Part shown: positions 13,701-21,384 of the stretch, in pieces | Numbering within the stretch: position 1 is the stretch's first letter | Layout of the letters: every line of letters starts with the position of its first letter | Source of the DNA: Lottia gigantea | Lineage: Eukaryota > Mollusca > Gastropoda > Lottiidae | Direction of reading: 5' to 3' | Length of the DNA: 64,000 bases | Assembly (NCBI RefSeq): GCF_000327385.1 | Contig: NW_008707814.1 | Location: forward strand, 3,992 to 67,991 | Position numbers and translations under genes: made by a program | The notes under the pieces: model-generated | What the model was told of the DNA's origin: nothing | Databases searched by the model: none | What the model saw: the letters and a program-made list of their open reading frames with translations, nothing else

Positions 13701-16700
13701 TTTTTATACATTATCTTGAAATATGGTCAATATCATGTTCACAATGTCAAGCTATTACTTGTACTTGACTGAAATAACCACCTTTTTTGTATCACAGAAC
13801 TTTGTATATACAGCAATTTGATTGGATGGTTAGCTAACACATACAGTCAATCAGAGTCCTCTATAAAACCATAAGCCTACAGTTTTTATGTTGGGAGCTG
13901 TAATTTACCGTAGTCACAAGTTTACAATCCAATGAAATAATTGGACTATTTGTTTTCATGCTTTGAATAGGATGTGATCGAACACACAATGGCACCCAAT
14001 AAAACTCTGGCATCAGGTGGAATCATTGGGATAGTTTTAGGGTCCGCTGAAAACTTGAATAGATGTAATGAGGATAATTGTTTTTGATTAAAATGAAAAA
14101 TGATCAATTATGATCAAAATATAAGATATTAAGTAGTCCAAGCAACTTATATATAGCTATATGATAAATATAAAAAGTTCAATTTGAATTAATACCCTTT
14201 CCAATCAGAAGAAACTGAAATCCCTGCACCACTTCTTGATCAACCAGTCATAAATAAGAAAAAAGGAAAAGTTCGAGCTGGTCGACTTGGGTCTGGAGAA
14301 ACTGACCTACCAGTAGCTAGTGAGTAAAGCTAGTAGACTGCTGATATTACTAGAACAACATTATAGTCATAGACCAAATTTAGATTAGTGTAGTTTTTTA
14401 CAATGTAATGGAATGGCTAATTTTAACATCCAGGACCTAGATATAAGACCCAATTAGATTTACATATATTTTTTTTAGATTTTTATAGAATTTATTTCTA
14501 GTATACGAAAGTATTTAAATATAACAATTATCATTTGTTTCAATATTTCTAAAAATCATCATGGATAAATACTTCTAAAAATGGTTCTCCCACAGTCATC
14601 AGGAACAAAATGAAAAATTCAGGTATATGAACAAAATAGTTACAAGGAAACCTAAAGTTAAAATTTTGTGCTCAGTTTGGCAAGGAACAACTGCTAACTG
14701 TTGTTGTTTTATTACATACTTTTACATACAGGCCTCAGAAAAATTCAATGAAGACTCGAAAACTACTCCAATAAATGTAAAATAGATTTAATCCATTTTT
14801 TGTCATTTTTTTTAGTTTTGTATCTAGTTTAATTTGTTATATTTATATTTTGTTTCTTTTTTCAATTTTATTGATTTTTATTTCCTTTTTAATGAAGAAA
14901 AAAATAGAATGGGTGAGTTAGTGTGGCTAGAAAATTCAACTTTTTAACCCTTTCAATATTTCAAACCTATTACAATGATTGTAGTCTGATTTCTTTTCTT
15001 TATTCTTTAGAGTTATTTCCCTTAGACCGGCTATATCATTACTTCTGCTTTGAATAAAATAATCATCAAAATATATTCAGCTTTTAATCTAACATAAAAT
15101 AACCAATTAAGAAATGATCTCAATATTATTCAACCTACTGTATTTATTTCAATTTTATTGTGGCCTGTTTCTGTTGAATTGATGGCTAGATTGAAAGATT
15201 TTTGAATTTGAAAGACTTTGATTTTGTTCTTCAATTTGTTTTTGTTCTTTGATCAGAAAGTTATTTTTACTTCATTTAACTTCTATACTTGAAAATTAGT
15301 TTCTTTCATGCCTGTATAAAGGTCAGTGACAGAGAAATCAGGTTTTTTGGCTTATCTCCTTTGCAAAACCACTACAGAACACTTTGCCCATGGTGGTGTA
15401 CATTTTATTAAAAGACAAATGTAAATAAATGTTAAATCCAATAAATTCATGTATCTAGAATGATTGGCAAAATACCATTAACAATGGCAGAGGGAAATTT
15501 GAGGTTATTAAAAAAGTTTGTCTCTTTGTCTACAGGTGATAAAAGATCCAAATCAGTAGAGAAACCCAAAGTTGAACCTAAACAGGACAAGAAAGTTACC
15601 CCAACTAAAGAAGTTAAAGGTACCAAGGGAGCAAAAGAGGTCAGTGTCTCATTTCTACGACTGTCTAGGCATAAGATTCATACCAAGTGTTCGATGCTGT
15701 TTGTCGCTAAGAGCCTTATGATAAAGCATGCTAGCAGTTTCCTTAATCACATTCAAAATTTTGAAAACCTCTTTACAATTCTCTTAAGATAGCTAATCAT
15801 AACACTATTTATGGTTTGTCATATAGTCCGATTATGACCTATTCCATTCCTTGAAATTTTCTGAAAATTAAAAAAGATTTTGTCTTGAATTGCAGTTGCC
15901 TAAGCCTGTAGAAAGTAAGGGTAAAATAACACCAGCACCTAAGAAAACACCGAGTCGTATAGATGCTATAACACCCATTGGTGAAAATAGTTTAACACCA
16001 ACACCTTCACCTACTCCAACATTTGATTCTGTAGTTGATAAAAAATATAAAGAAAAACTATATAGCATGGTATGTATTAAACATAAGTTCATAGTTAACG
16101 GTATATTGGTAAGGTTTTTTTTTAAGAAACCATGGAAAGAAAAATTATGAACAAAAAAATGAAATGAATGGTGTCCCACTTTCCTGCAACCAATGGACAA
16201 AAAATGATGCCATGCAATTCCATGCATTGTAAAATGAATTAAATTTTTTCCAGGACAGTGCAATTAGATGCATTGTACAATGAGGGTAATTTTGCCAGGA
16301 CAGCGGCATAAACCTACTCTTTATGTGCAGAATGAGATATGTGGGCTTATGCAGACATCAAAGTCTTAGACCTATAGATTACTAAAAAAAACTACCCGAA
16401 AATTATTTTTGATTCTAAAAAGCAGAGAGGATATTAAAAAATTTTGTTATCAAGGTCATAGAGATAATCTGTTCTTAAGCTTTTTAATTCTAACTAAAGG
16501 GTTAATTAACCTTCAATAATCTAACAATAAGGATTAAACATTTCAAGGTTAATATTAATCCAGGTTTATTTTCATCATCTTTGTATTAATAATAGTTTTA
16601 ATTAGGAAGTCCAATTATAAAATCTAAATGGATTTCAAGGTTTCATGTTTGTAGCATCATAGTAAGGGTATAAACTATCATAAGCGTTTTGTGAAATTTT

Positions 16701-17420
16701 TTCTATGCTTATTTCAAGGGTCCTTTACCCTCCATTTTCTCATCTAATTTAATCCTGAATTGTATTCGATTGGAATCTTCTACTCAAGTAGTACCACTGA
16801 CTGTTGCTTTTAAATAAGTGGGTTTAACTGGTCAAAGTTCGTACTTGAAATGTATAATCACAACATGAAAATTTTTAAATTGTTCGTAGTGGTATATTGT
16901 TTTGAGGAATCTTTTCATCATGCAAAGATACTCATTTCATATTGCTTGGTCATGTATAAATACTTTAGGATATAAGACCAAACCATACCCCCATTCCTCA
17001 TATTTCCTTGAGACCGTGGTATTACTAGTAAGAGAAATTACATTTTCATAGCTAAATATTTTCTGATATGAAATGTTTTGATTAAAATGGACAATATAGA
17101 ATTGAGTCAAACCTTACTGTGGAATATTTACTAGGAAAGAATGTTGCATCATCTCATTTCCAAACCCACAAAACAAAGTGTAGTGGGCTTAGTTTAATAC
17201 GAGTTAGTAAGACTATGTCAAAACCTGTATTCCAGATATGATGACATAGGTAGTACTGCGCATTACAATGCTTACGTTTCTTGGTTTATTTTGTGTAAAT
17301 ATTCTTTAATTTGTGGTGTTATTTGTTTTTTTTTAGACGTATTTAATATTAGGAGATCTGACCAGTAAAATACAGAATATATGTGATGATGTTAGAAGAG
17401 ACAGAGTATTAAGACTATGA
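1660..17420 (+). CDS. MYCBP-associated protein (MYCBPAP/AMAP-1), complete, about 20 coding exons
   Basis: Coding exons are: first exon 1660-1759, 3113-3272 or 4283-4358, then 4832-4983, 5355-5464, 5875-6040, 6498-6669, 7175-7294, 7434-7497, 7850-7932, 9041-9162, 9569-9687, 9941-10163, 10599-10674, 10998-11185, 11920-12066, 12982-13095, 13452-13683, 14209-14319, 15536-15639, 15896-16069 and 17337-17420 (TGA). Every junction is GT/AG and every phase agrees, giving 886, 906 or 878 residues by first exon, near the roughly 950 of mammalian MYCBPAP. Family hallmarks are YGKGYRVGSEFW (exons 6-7), GWTWAEDHH (exon 9), the ASH/MSP-like strands in exons 11-13 and the C-terminal YLILGDL segment. The family binds MYCBP (AMY-1) in vertebrates and is associated with testis and motile cilia; no enzymatic site is expected. 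I assigned it by recalled family motifs, not by a search. It converges on the E-protein gene. Confidence 0.9.
1830..2190 (+). mobile_element. tRNA-derived SINE, full length, with perfect 14-bp target-site duplication
   Basis: The head GAGCCGCGGTGGCTCAGTGA resembles a tRNA A box, and GGTTCAATCCC at 1883-1893 matches a B box, so it has an internal RNA polymerase III promoter. The body carries the family's conserved blocks (CCTCGACAGTTGGAAATCG, GGCGTTGCCCATCTT). It is flanked by TCTATTATAAAAAG at 1816-1829 and again at 2191-2204. A perfect duplication points to recent LINE-driven insertion. It lies between MYCBPAP exons 1a and 1b. The reading frame at 1963-2160 belongs to the SINE and is not a gene. 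Confidence 0.92.
2205..3112. other. Intronic or upstream spacer between MYCBPAP exons 1a and 1b
   Basis: This is AT-rich sequence without a recognised repeat or reliable reading frame. If exon 1b is used as a first exon, its promoter must lie here. I see no convincing core promoter motif. Confidence 0.35.
3113..3272 (+). CDS. MYCBPAP alternative first coding exon 1b
   Basis: It begins MSGQTKRSASVQ and ends RKKHW plus one base before the donor A|GTAAGT. At 160 nt it ends in phase 1 and joins exon 2 as Asn-RLKNKK, giving 906 residues. A stop codon (TGA) lies in frame nine bases upstream of the ATG, and no upstream acceptor would let exon 1a splice into this frame. It is therefore best read as an alternative first exon, not an internal one. 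It is rich in Ser, Lys and Arg, like exons 1a and 1c. Confidence 0.6.
4283..4358 (+). CDS. MYCBPAP alternative first coding exon 1c
   Basis: It encodes a basic, Ser/Arg-rich 25-residue start (MSLLRRQSKQLSPG, then LSRRPSGP) and ends CCAA|GTAAGG in phase 1, so it too joins exon 2 in frame and gives 878 residues. It is the first exon nearest exon 2 and is too short to stand out as a reading frame. The splice donor is good. It may be the main start or one of three promoters. Confidence 0.6.
4832..7497 (+). CDS. MYCBPAP exons 2-7: N-terminal region
   Basis: Exons 2 and 3 are Pro/Ser/Lys-rich and probably disordered. Exon 4 (5875-6040) carries GPRYNYNGDVLSHSILGG and the EEFHNEAVKRGDF helix. Exon 5 (6498-6669) is strongly basic (KYEKKRPRSQK, NWQMKMIERKKQQGY). 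Exons 6 and 7 give PPEDLVMNQGDNYRVLQEKR and YGKGYRVGSEFWNQQKL, which are among the most recognisable family segments. In the 886-residue form this spans about residues 34-295. The acceptor of exon 6 (7175) sits only a few bases after a SINE tail. Confidence 0.85.
6155..6455 (+). mobile_element. Degraded SINE copy in MYCBPAP intron 4
   Basis: The family head (GCAGCCAAGGTGACACAG, TTGCTTGCTAACCTGAA), middle (GATCCCTTGAATG) and tail are recognisable but heavily diverged from the copy at 1830. No target duplication is visible, so it is old. Confidence 0.7.
6697..6987. mobile_element. Short inverted-repeat element, family B (TTAA-bounded)
   Basis: It starts TTAAAGGGATTGTGAAGAGA and ends with the complementary TCTCTTTAG...TTAA. 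The inner arms (TTTGCACCATTCCAATTTTC at 6759 and its complement GAAAATTGGAATGGTGCAAA near 6917) make most of the element one long hairpin. It has no coding capacity. TTAA ends suggest a piggyBac-like non-autonomous element; that family is inferred. Related copies lie at 44244 and 59545. Confidence 0.75.
7060..7168 (+). mobile_element. SINE 3' fragment abutting MYCBPAP exon 6
   Basis: This is the tail of the SINE family (AAAATTTCCCTCACTGCATA, then TTAGCCCAATCAGGTGG and CCATTTCATTTCC). It ends within a few bases of the ACAG acceptor at 7171-7174, so the SINE tail may supply part of that intron's pyrimidine tract. Confidence 0.65.
7850..9687 (+). CDS. MYCBPAP exons 8-10: linker into the conserved core
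   Basis: Exon 8 (7850-7932) ends with PPVQHIGIPQSVRKEKG. Exon 9 (9041-9162) encodes GWTWAEDHHTEVHYPWHKTP, rich in Trp and His and typical of the family. Exon 10 (9569-9687) begins EFAGLEIIGSNRPL and then turns acidic (DVDSDTDWTEIQAESETED). The intron between exons 8 and 9 is 1.1 kb and repeat-filled. Confidence 0.85.
8491..8960. repeat. Unclassified interspersed repeat with a terminal hairpin
   Basis: It opens with a near-perfect stem (TATACGCCCACA, loop TCTCTCTA, TGTGGACGTATA) and runs into CCATCCGTCGGTCCATCCGT. The part from about 8726 to 8830 (ACACTATGTAGTCTGGCGTA, GTCAGGCTATATTCTC) is repeated in diverged form at 9717-9862. A 112-residue reading frame at 8614-8952 lies wholly inside it and resembles no protein I recognise. 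It could be a fragment of a DNA element. Confidence 0.55.
9717..9862. repeat. Second copy of the 8726-8830 repeat
   Basis: It shares the blocks GAGGTGCTATGTGGTCTAAC and GTCAGGCTATATTCTC with the copy about 1 kb upstream, in the same orientation, in the intron between MYCBPAP exons 10 and 11. The family is unknown. Confidence 0.5.
9941..11185 (+). CDS. MYCBPAP exons 11-13: ASH/MSP-like beta domain
   Basis: Exon 11 (9941-10163) has FGPSIQFAGQPARW and EARVTFESYTNERITSYLEI, followed by INDGTTSIYYDWK. Exon 12 (10599-10674) has VKSSHIQRFYF. Exon 13 (10998-11185) has GVVLPGETMKFPFVFKSPNA and LVVTLRGVAL. The alternating hydrophobic strands, the NDGTT-x-W motif and the PGE turn followed by F-x-F-x-S are typical of immunoglobulin-like ASH/MSP folds in ciliary proteins. 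In the 886-residue form this is about residues 403-565. The fold call is inference from motif pattern. Confidence 0.8.
11232..11785. repeat. 21-bp minisatellite in MYCBPAP intron 13
   Basis: Around 25 units near AAGCTCTGTCATGTCTAATAG are present, some truncated. Because 21 is a multiple of three, each strand stays open, giving repetitive frames such as ASIRHER or ELLLDMK. These are by-products of the period and not genes. The array fills most of the intron between exons 13 and 14. Confidence 0.92.
11920..13683 (+). CDS. MYCBPAP exons 14-16: helical C-terminal region
   Basis: Exon 14 (11920-12066) encodes QDKQACQVVKYLLYELIDGI and RCRSPIDAYITEED. Exon 15 (12982-13095) has YEQVEELKRIYKQLFTLEER. 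Exon 16 (13452-13683) has LNQVSLAVNKMSF and LSEALDNMCGYSIYLRQTIG. The composition predicts mostly alpha helix. All three exons keep phase 0 until the end of exon 16, which is phase 1. Confidence 0.85.
12180..12332. mobile_element. Short inverted-repeat element, family C
   Basis: The left end ACAATGTCAACCTATTACTA and the right end GAAGTTTGTAATAGG are complementary in part, and inner blocks TGTAATAGCCACTTTTCTT and AAAGGTGGCTATTGCAGAC pair with each other. It is a hairpin-like non-coding element related to 13740-13945 and 22356-22614. Confidence 0.65.
12450..12780 (+). mobile_element. tRNA-derived SINE, nearly full length, with perfect 12-bp target duplication
   Basis: It is the same family as the copy at 1830 (AGCCGCGGTGGTTCAGTGAG head, GTTCAATCCCGGC B box, CTCGACAGTTGGAAATCG body). 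TGAATATGAACT stands at 12438-12449 and again at 12781-12792. It lies in MYCBPAP intron 14, sense to the gene. The 331-bp length reflects small internal differences from the 1830 copy. Confidence 0.92.
13150..13430 (+). mobile_element. Diverged SINE copy in MYCBPAP intron 15
   Basis: Recognisable blocks are GCTTGCTTGCCAGTCAAGGG, GGTTCAATCTCTGCATGGTT and TTTGGATGGGACAATG, and the tail CCCTCATTGCACACTGCATG. The middle is scrambled or deleted. It is older than the copies at 1830 and 12450. Confidence 0.65.
13740..13945. mobile_element. Family C inverted-repeat element, diverged
   Basis: It begins ACAATGTCAAGCTATTAC, followed by GACTGAAATAACCACC and ATTTGATTGGATGG, matching family C. The right end is poorly preserved. 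It lies in MYCBPAP intron 16. Confidence 0.5.
14209..17420 (+). CDS. MYCBPAP exons 17-20: basic, low-complexity tail and C terminus
   Basis: Exon 17 (14209-14319) encodes LLDQPVINKKKGKVRAGRLG. Exon 18 (15536-15639) is Lys/Pro/Glu-rich (KPKVEPKQDKKVTPTKEVKG). Exon 19 (15896-16069) is Pro/Thr/Lys-rich and ends YKEKLYSM. Exon 20 (17337-17420) gives TYLILGDLTSKIQNICDDV and ends RVLRL before TGA. The tail is probably disordered apart from the last helix. The 14320-15535 intron is 1.2 kb and very AT-rich; a microexon there cannot be excluded. Confidence 0.8.
16150..16330 (-). mobile_element. SINE fragment, antisense to MYCBPAP
   Basis: Reverse-strand family tail blocks are present (AATGAAATGAATGG, CAATGAGGGTAATTTTGCC, ACAGCGGCATAAACCTACTC). 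It is diverged, with an internal duplication of the TGCATTG block, in MYCBPAP intron 19. Confidence 0.65.
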
Positions 17421-20400
17421 AATATTTCATTAATTTTTTTAACTTAAAATGTAAATCTGTGATATTTAACTGTGATTTTTTTATTATTCTGTTCTTTATA
17501 GTTTTCTAAAATCATGATTTTGTATTTTTCAAGAGTATTTAAATTTCTCGTTAAATATTTATTGAGAATTGAATATAAAAGTAACAATTATTATTTCTAT
17601 TTTGTACATCAAGATGATTTATCAGGAAAATTTCATTATAGTATTGACTGTTGAAAAAAATCTACATTTTAGTTTGAGTTGAGGTCAGGGAAAGTCTGAG
17701 CAACTCTCCGACCTTTGAGTTTCTTAAGGACCCCCCCACCTCATATCCATCTGATCAATCTACTTCAGCTAGCAAATTGTGACAACCAAAACTTCAATTT
17801 TCTCACTGAATTTCAGTCATTACATTTTCAAGTAATTGATGAGACACTGGGATTTGTGTCCTTAGACTTTGGACTGACCCACTTCGCTTCTGATGAGGTG
17901 AACATAACAGCTAGTAAAACCAAGAAAGGAAATGAAACCATCTACTGGCATGCAAGATTTATTAGCTCAAAACATGCTGATATTTCATTTACATAGTTTG
18001 TAGATATTACAATGATAATGATTTGACTGATGAACGCGGCAAACTCTGATTTTTGGAAGCCCAATCCACATAACAGTCTGTGGAACAACATTATAGCCAA
18101 TCAGAAAACAGGAAATAAAAAAGATTGACCAGTAAGATGTAAGAGATTTTAAGCTTTCCTCAAAACAGATGGTAACAAGATAACTATGAAAAAAATTATC
18201 TTGTTTTCAGTTATTAATACTACTAGAAAGGACAAAATCTCTTGCTACATAAAATTATTTAAACAATTTATACATTTACATAATGAGGCTTTTTCACAAG
18301 CTAAATTTCATCAAACTAAAAACTTAACTTGAGTTCTAAAATACCCTTCACATTGACATCAATGGAACCAAAAAACACATTAAAGTTTGCTTTCCATACT
18401 AATTTTGTTAAGTCAATTTGAAATGCACTGCTGAAAGTGATTTTTGTTTAATTAACAACAATGTGAAACAAGTTTTAAGAAAGTTGTTTAAAAACATTAA
18501 TTAAACCATAATTGTCTTAAAAAATAAATAATTTTAATTCAGTTCAGAAAAAGCATGTAAAAAAAAATTTACCATTCTTTTTACCATAACTAGATGTTTT
18601 TTCATCTAGATGGGTTTCATTTTCATCCTAATAATTCACAACTCTAGCAATGATGTGATATTTATATTTCTATAAGGTTTTATATTTTCTTTACAAAATC
18701 AACAATTTTGAGATATAATTTTTATATGTACAATTTGTTAACCAAATATAATTAGTAATGAATCAATTTGAACATTTTGGTGATATCTTTTACAATCAAA
18801 AAAAAAAACCCATAAAATTGTCCGAATATAAACGATCATTAACTCTTAAGTTATTCAGTTCAAGAAAGCCATGCAATGACCAAATAAAGTCAATCCTCTA
18901 AATATTTTCACAAATTCCAGGTTTTTTTTTTTGAAGAATTGAGCTGTTCAAAAAGCACCTTGACATTATATGTTAATTTTGGATTAAAAACTAATTCAAG
19001 ATTAGGATTATTTTGCCGTTGTTATAGCAACAAAATCATAAAATTATCAGAATTGGAATCACGTAAAAGACACCCTGTTATATAAAGATGGATTAAGAAC
19101 ACAATTAAAATGTGCACAGCACATGAATTAAAAAAAAAATGGAGAAAAAAAAACAGAAATGATTATTGTAAAAATTTCTACTCGAGATTATTCCACTGAA
19201 ATAAAAGATGTATTTACCTTATTTCTAGAGAGCTATGACATTTTAAAAGTCACACAAAAAACCTTATTTCACGAACACTCATGAAATTTTTAAGTGCAAA
19301 AATTACTTTATAAACAGATCTATGTATATATAAAATACTCTATTCTTATTTGTAAAATAGATTTTTAAGTACATGTTTTAAATTCTATATGAAAAAAACT
19401 AAGAAGTTTTCATTGAGATTTATTTACCACACAAAGCCATAAAATTTGTGACATCGTTTCAAATTGGGTAATATTACTATAAATCAGCGACATCAGAGAG
19501 TTTATATATTTTTTTGGACCCAAATGACAAAAATTGAAAAAATCCTTAACCCAGAGCGCCCCTTTATTTAGTTTGTAAAAAATCATACAGTATAATGCTT
19601 TGTTTTTATATATAATAATTTACATACAATCTACATTAGTTCCCTCAGATCCCTCAATAAGCCACTTAAAAACTAAATTAATATATTATTAAAACTACAA
19701 TGATGTACTTTGTAGGCATATTTGTCAATCGGCAATATCATATAACTAAATTCAATTTGGTAGTTCATACTTAAAGGTGGTGACCAAAAAGATATTCCCT
19801 TGCTTTGGAAATATCAACTTTTCAACGCTGTATTCAACTCTTAGTGTCCAATAGTATTCATATGAAATTTTTGGGCTTACACAAGATGAAAAATATTCAG
19901 TTTGTGTTCAGTTCAAGTATAATGCAGTTGTTGGCTGAAGGAAACATCACAGCTAAATATAACATCATGATCTCTATGGCTCATTTACTGTTAACAGTGT
20001 GTTTAATTGAAATCAAATTTGAATAAACCACAATGAAAATTTAGCAAAAACCATTGACCTTAATCCATGAGCAGCCATAAGTCTATTGCAATTTATAAAA
20101 TTGGCTATTGGGATCTGAATATCTTTCAAAATCAAAATGTTTACCCAAAATAATTGACAAATATGCCCAGAAAAACACATCAATTCAGCACAAAACCACA
20201 AGATTTGAAAAAAAAGCAACAATCTTGAAAGTGATAATGAAATAAATATATAATAAAATCTTTACATGTTTTCAACACAAGTCTTTAAGATATAAATGCA
20301 ATTTTCTGTAATTTCACATAGAATTCATCATTTTGAAGTAGGCACAATAAATGGAACAACCTGTTTTTCGGCTAGACATCACACAATCTACATTTCTCTA

Positions 20401-21348
20401 CACCGATATTATGTCTGATAATAGGATGATGATACGTGATACTTTATACACATGAAATAATATGTTCAGATTAAAAATGCACCAAAGAAAAAAAAAAAAA
20501 AACACTATGAGTGTGCACTATAAAATAAACTGAAGACAAGTAATCTAGAACACAAGATATGGAGGTCCTATCTTCACTAGTTAATATTTCTATCTTTATG
20601 CACGACTTGAGATGATTTTATCTCCTGTAAATTATGCTTAGTTGAAACTCAAATGTTATCATCAATAAATTGACGAAGAAAAAAATCAAAACGTTGCACT
20701 GAATGAATAGATGATATACACAATGATCTCAATGTTAACGATTAATTCAGCTTTTCATTTTGTTAAAGCAAGAAATCAGAAAATAATCATAGTTGATCAA
20801 AAAAAAAAAAAACTTTTTCGTCATTTATACATGGTTAATATAGAGCTGTTATTTTTTTTCACACTTTGTGGAAGATTTCATTCACAACTAAAATCATATG
20901 ATCATATACAGAGCTATCATATTTCACTTCAGACCTTCCGCAGTGACAAACTCACTTGCATTGTTCACAACTTTGGTCTTCTTATTTTAAGCACTGCACG
21001 ATCAGTTCCTTTGTGGACGAGCATATCCCTGTCATCCATATTGTTCACTATATAATAAACTGTTTATTTATATTTTTATTTATTTTATCATACATAAGGC
21101 ATGAAGGTGAGAATATACACACACACATCTACTTTATAGTCTTCACCCAAAATAAATCACATTTCAACACATTACCAGAATTTTCTAGGCTTCCAAGAAT
21201 GTTCCCAATATCTCTATATATATACCATTTAAAACTATCAATTTGTAATTTTTTCACTGGGTTCTTTATGTGGTCATATCTTCTATCACTTGTCCTCTAC
21301 TATATATCTGATACTGGTCCGTTATCTCACTATACTGGATATACTTGG
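17421..21348. other. Convergent 3' flanks and untranslated regions
   Basis: This is the tail-to-tail region between MYCBPAP (+) and the E-protein gene (-). Downstream of MYCBPAP, variant poly(A) signals (around 17572-17580) and a canonical AATAAA at 18114 are possible ends. The minus strand probably holds a long E-protein 3' UTR; TTTATT on the plus strand, for example at 19563, could be its signal. The region is AT-rich with several poly(A)/poly(T) runs. Reading frames at 17715-17996, 20711-21055 and 20956-21426 have no recognisable family or splice context and are treated as chance. Confidence 0.5.
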
Positions 21349-21384
21349 CTACCACCATCCACCGCCTGGATTGCTCTCTCCTGT
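21349..21384 (-). CDS. Candidate alternative last coding exon of the E-protein
   Basis: The upstream exon has an internal donor (GGCAAG|GTACGA, exon side ending at 21976) in phase 0 after VLAGK. The acceptor GAGCAG at 21385-21390 would join it to [11 protein letters not shown] and a TAG stop. The flanking 100 bp are noticeably less AT-rich than their surroundings. The polypyrimidine tract is weak. The rival form reads through the donor and ends [12 protein letters not shown] at 21937. Which end is the main one cannot be settled from DNA. Confidence 0.4.
   Translation of the reverse strand, partial: TGESNPGGGWW

Noticed and set aside
17715-17996. 93-residue frame downstream of MYCBPAP
   Set aside because: No family resemblance, no splice or promoter context; likely 3' UTR or flank. 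It remains the least implausible of the unassigned frames.
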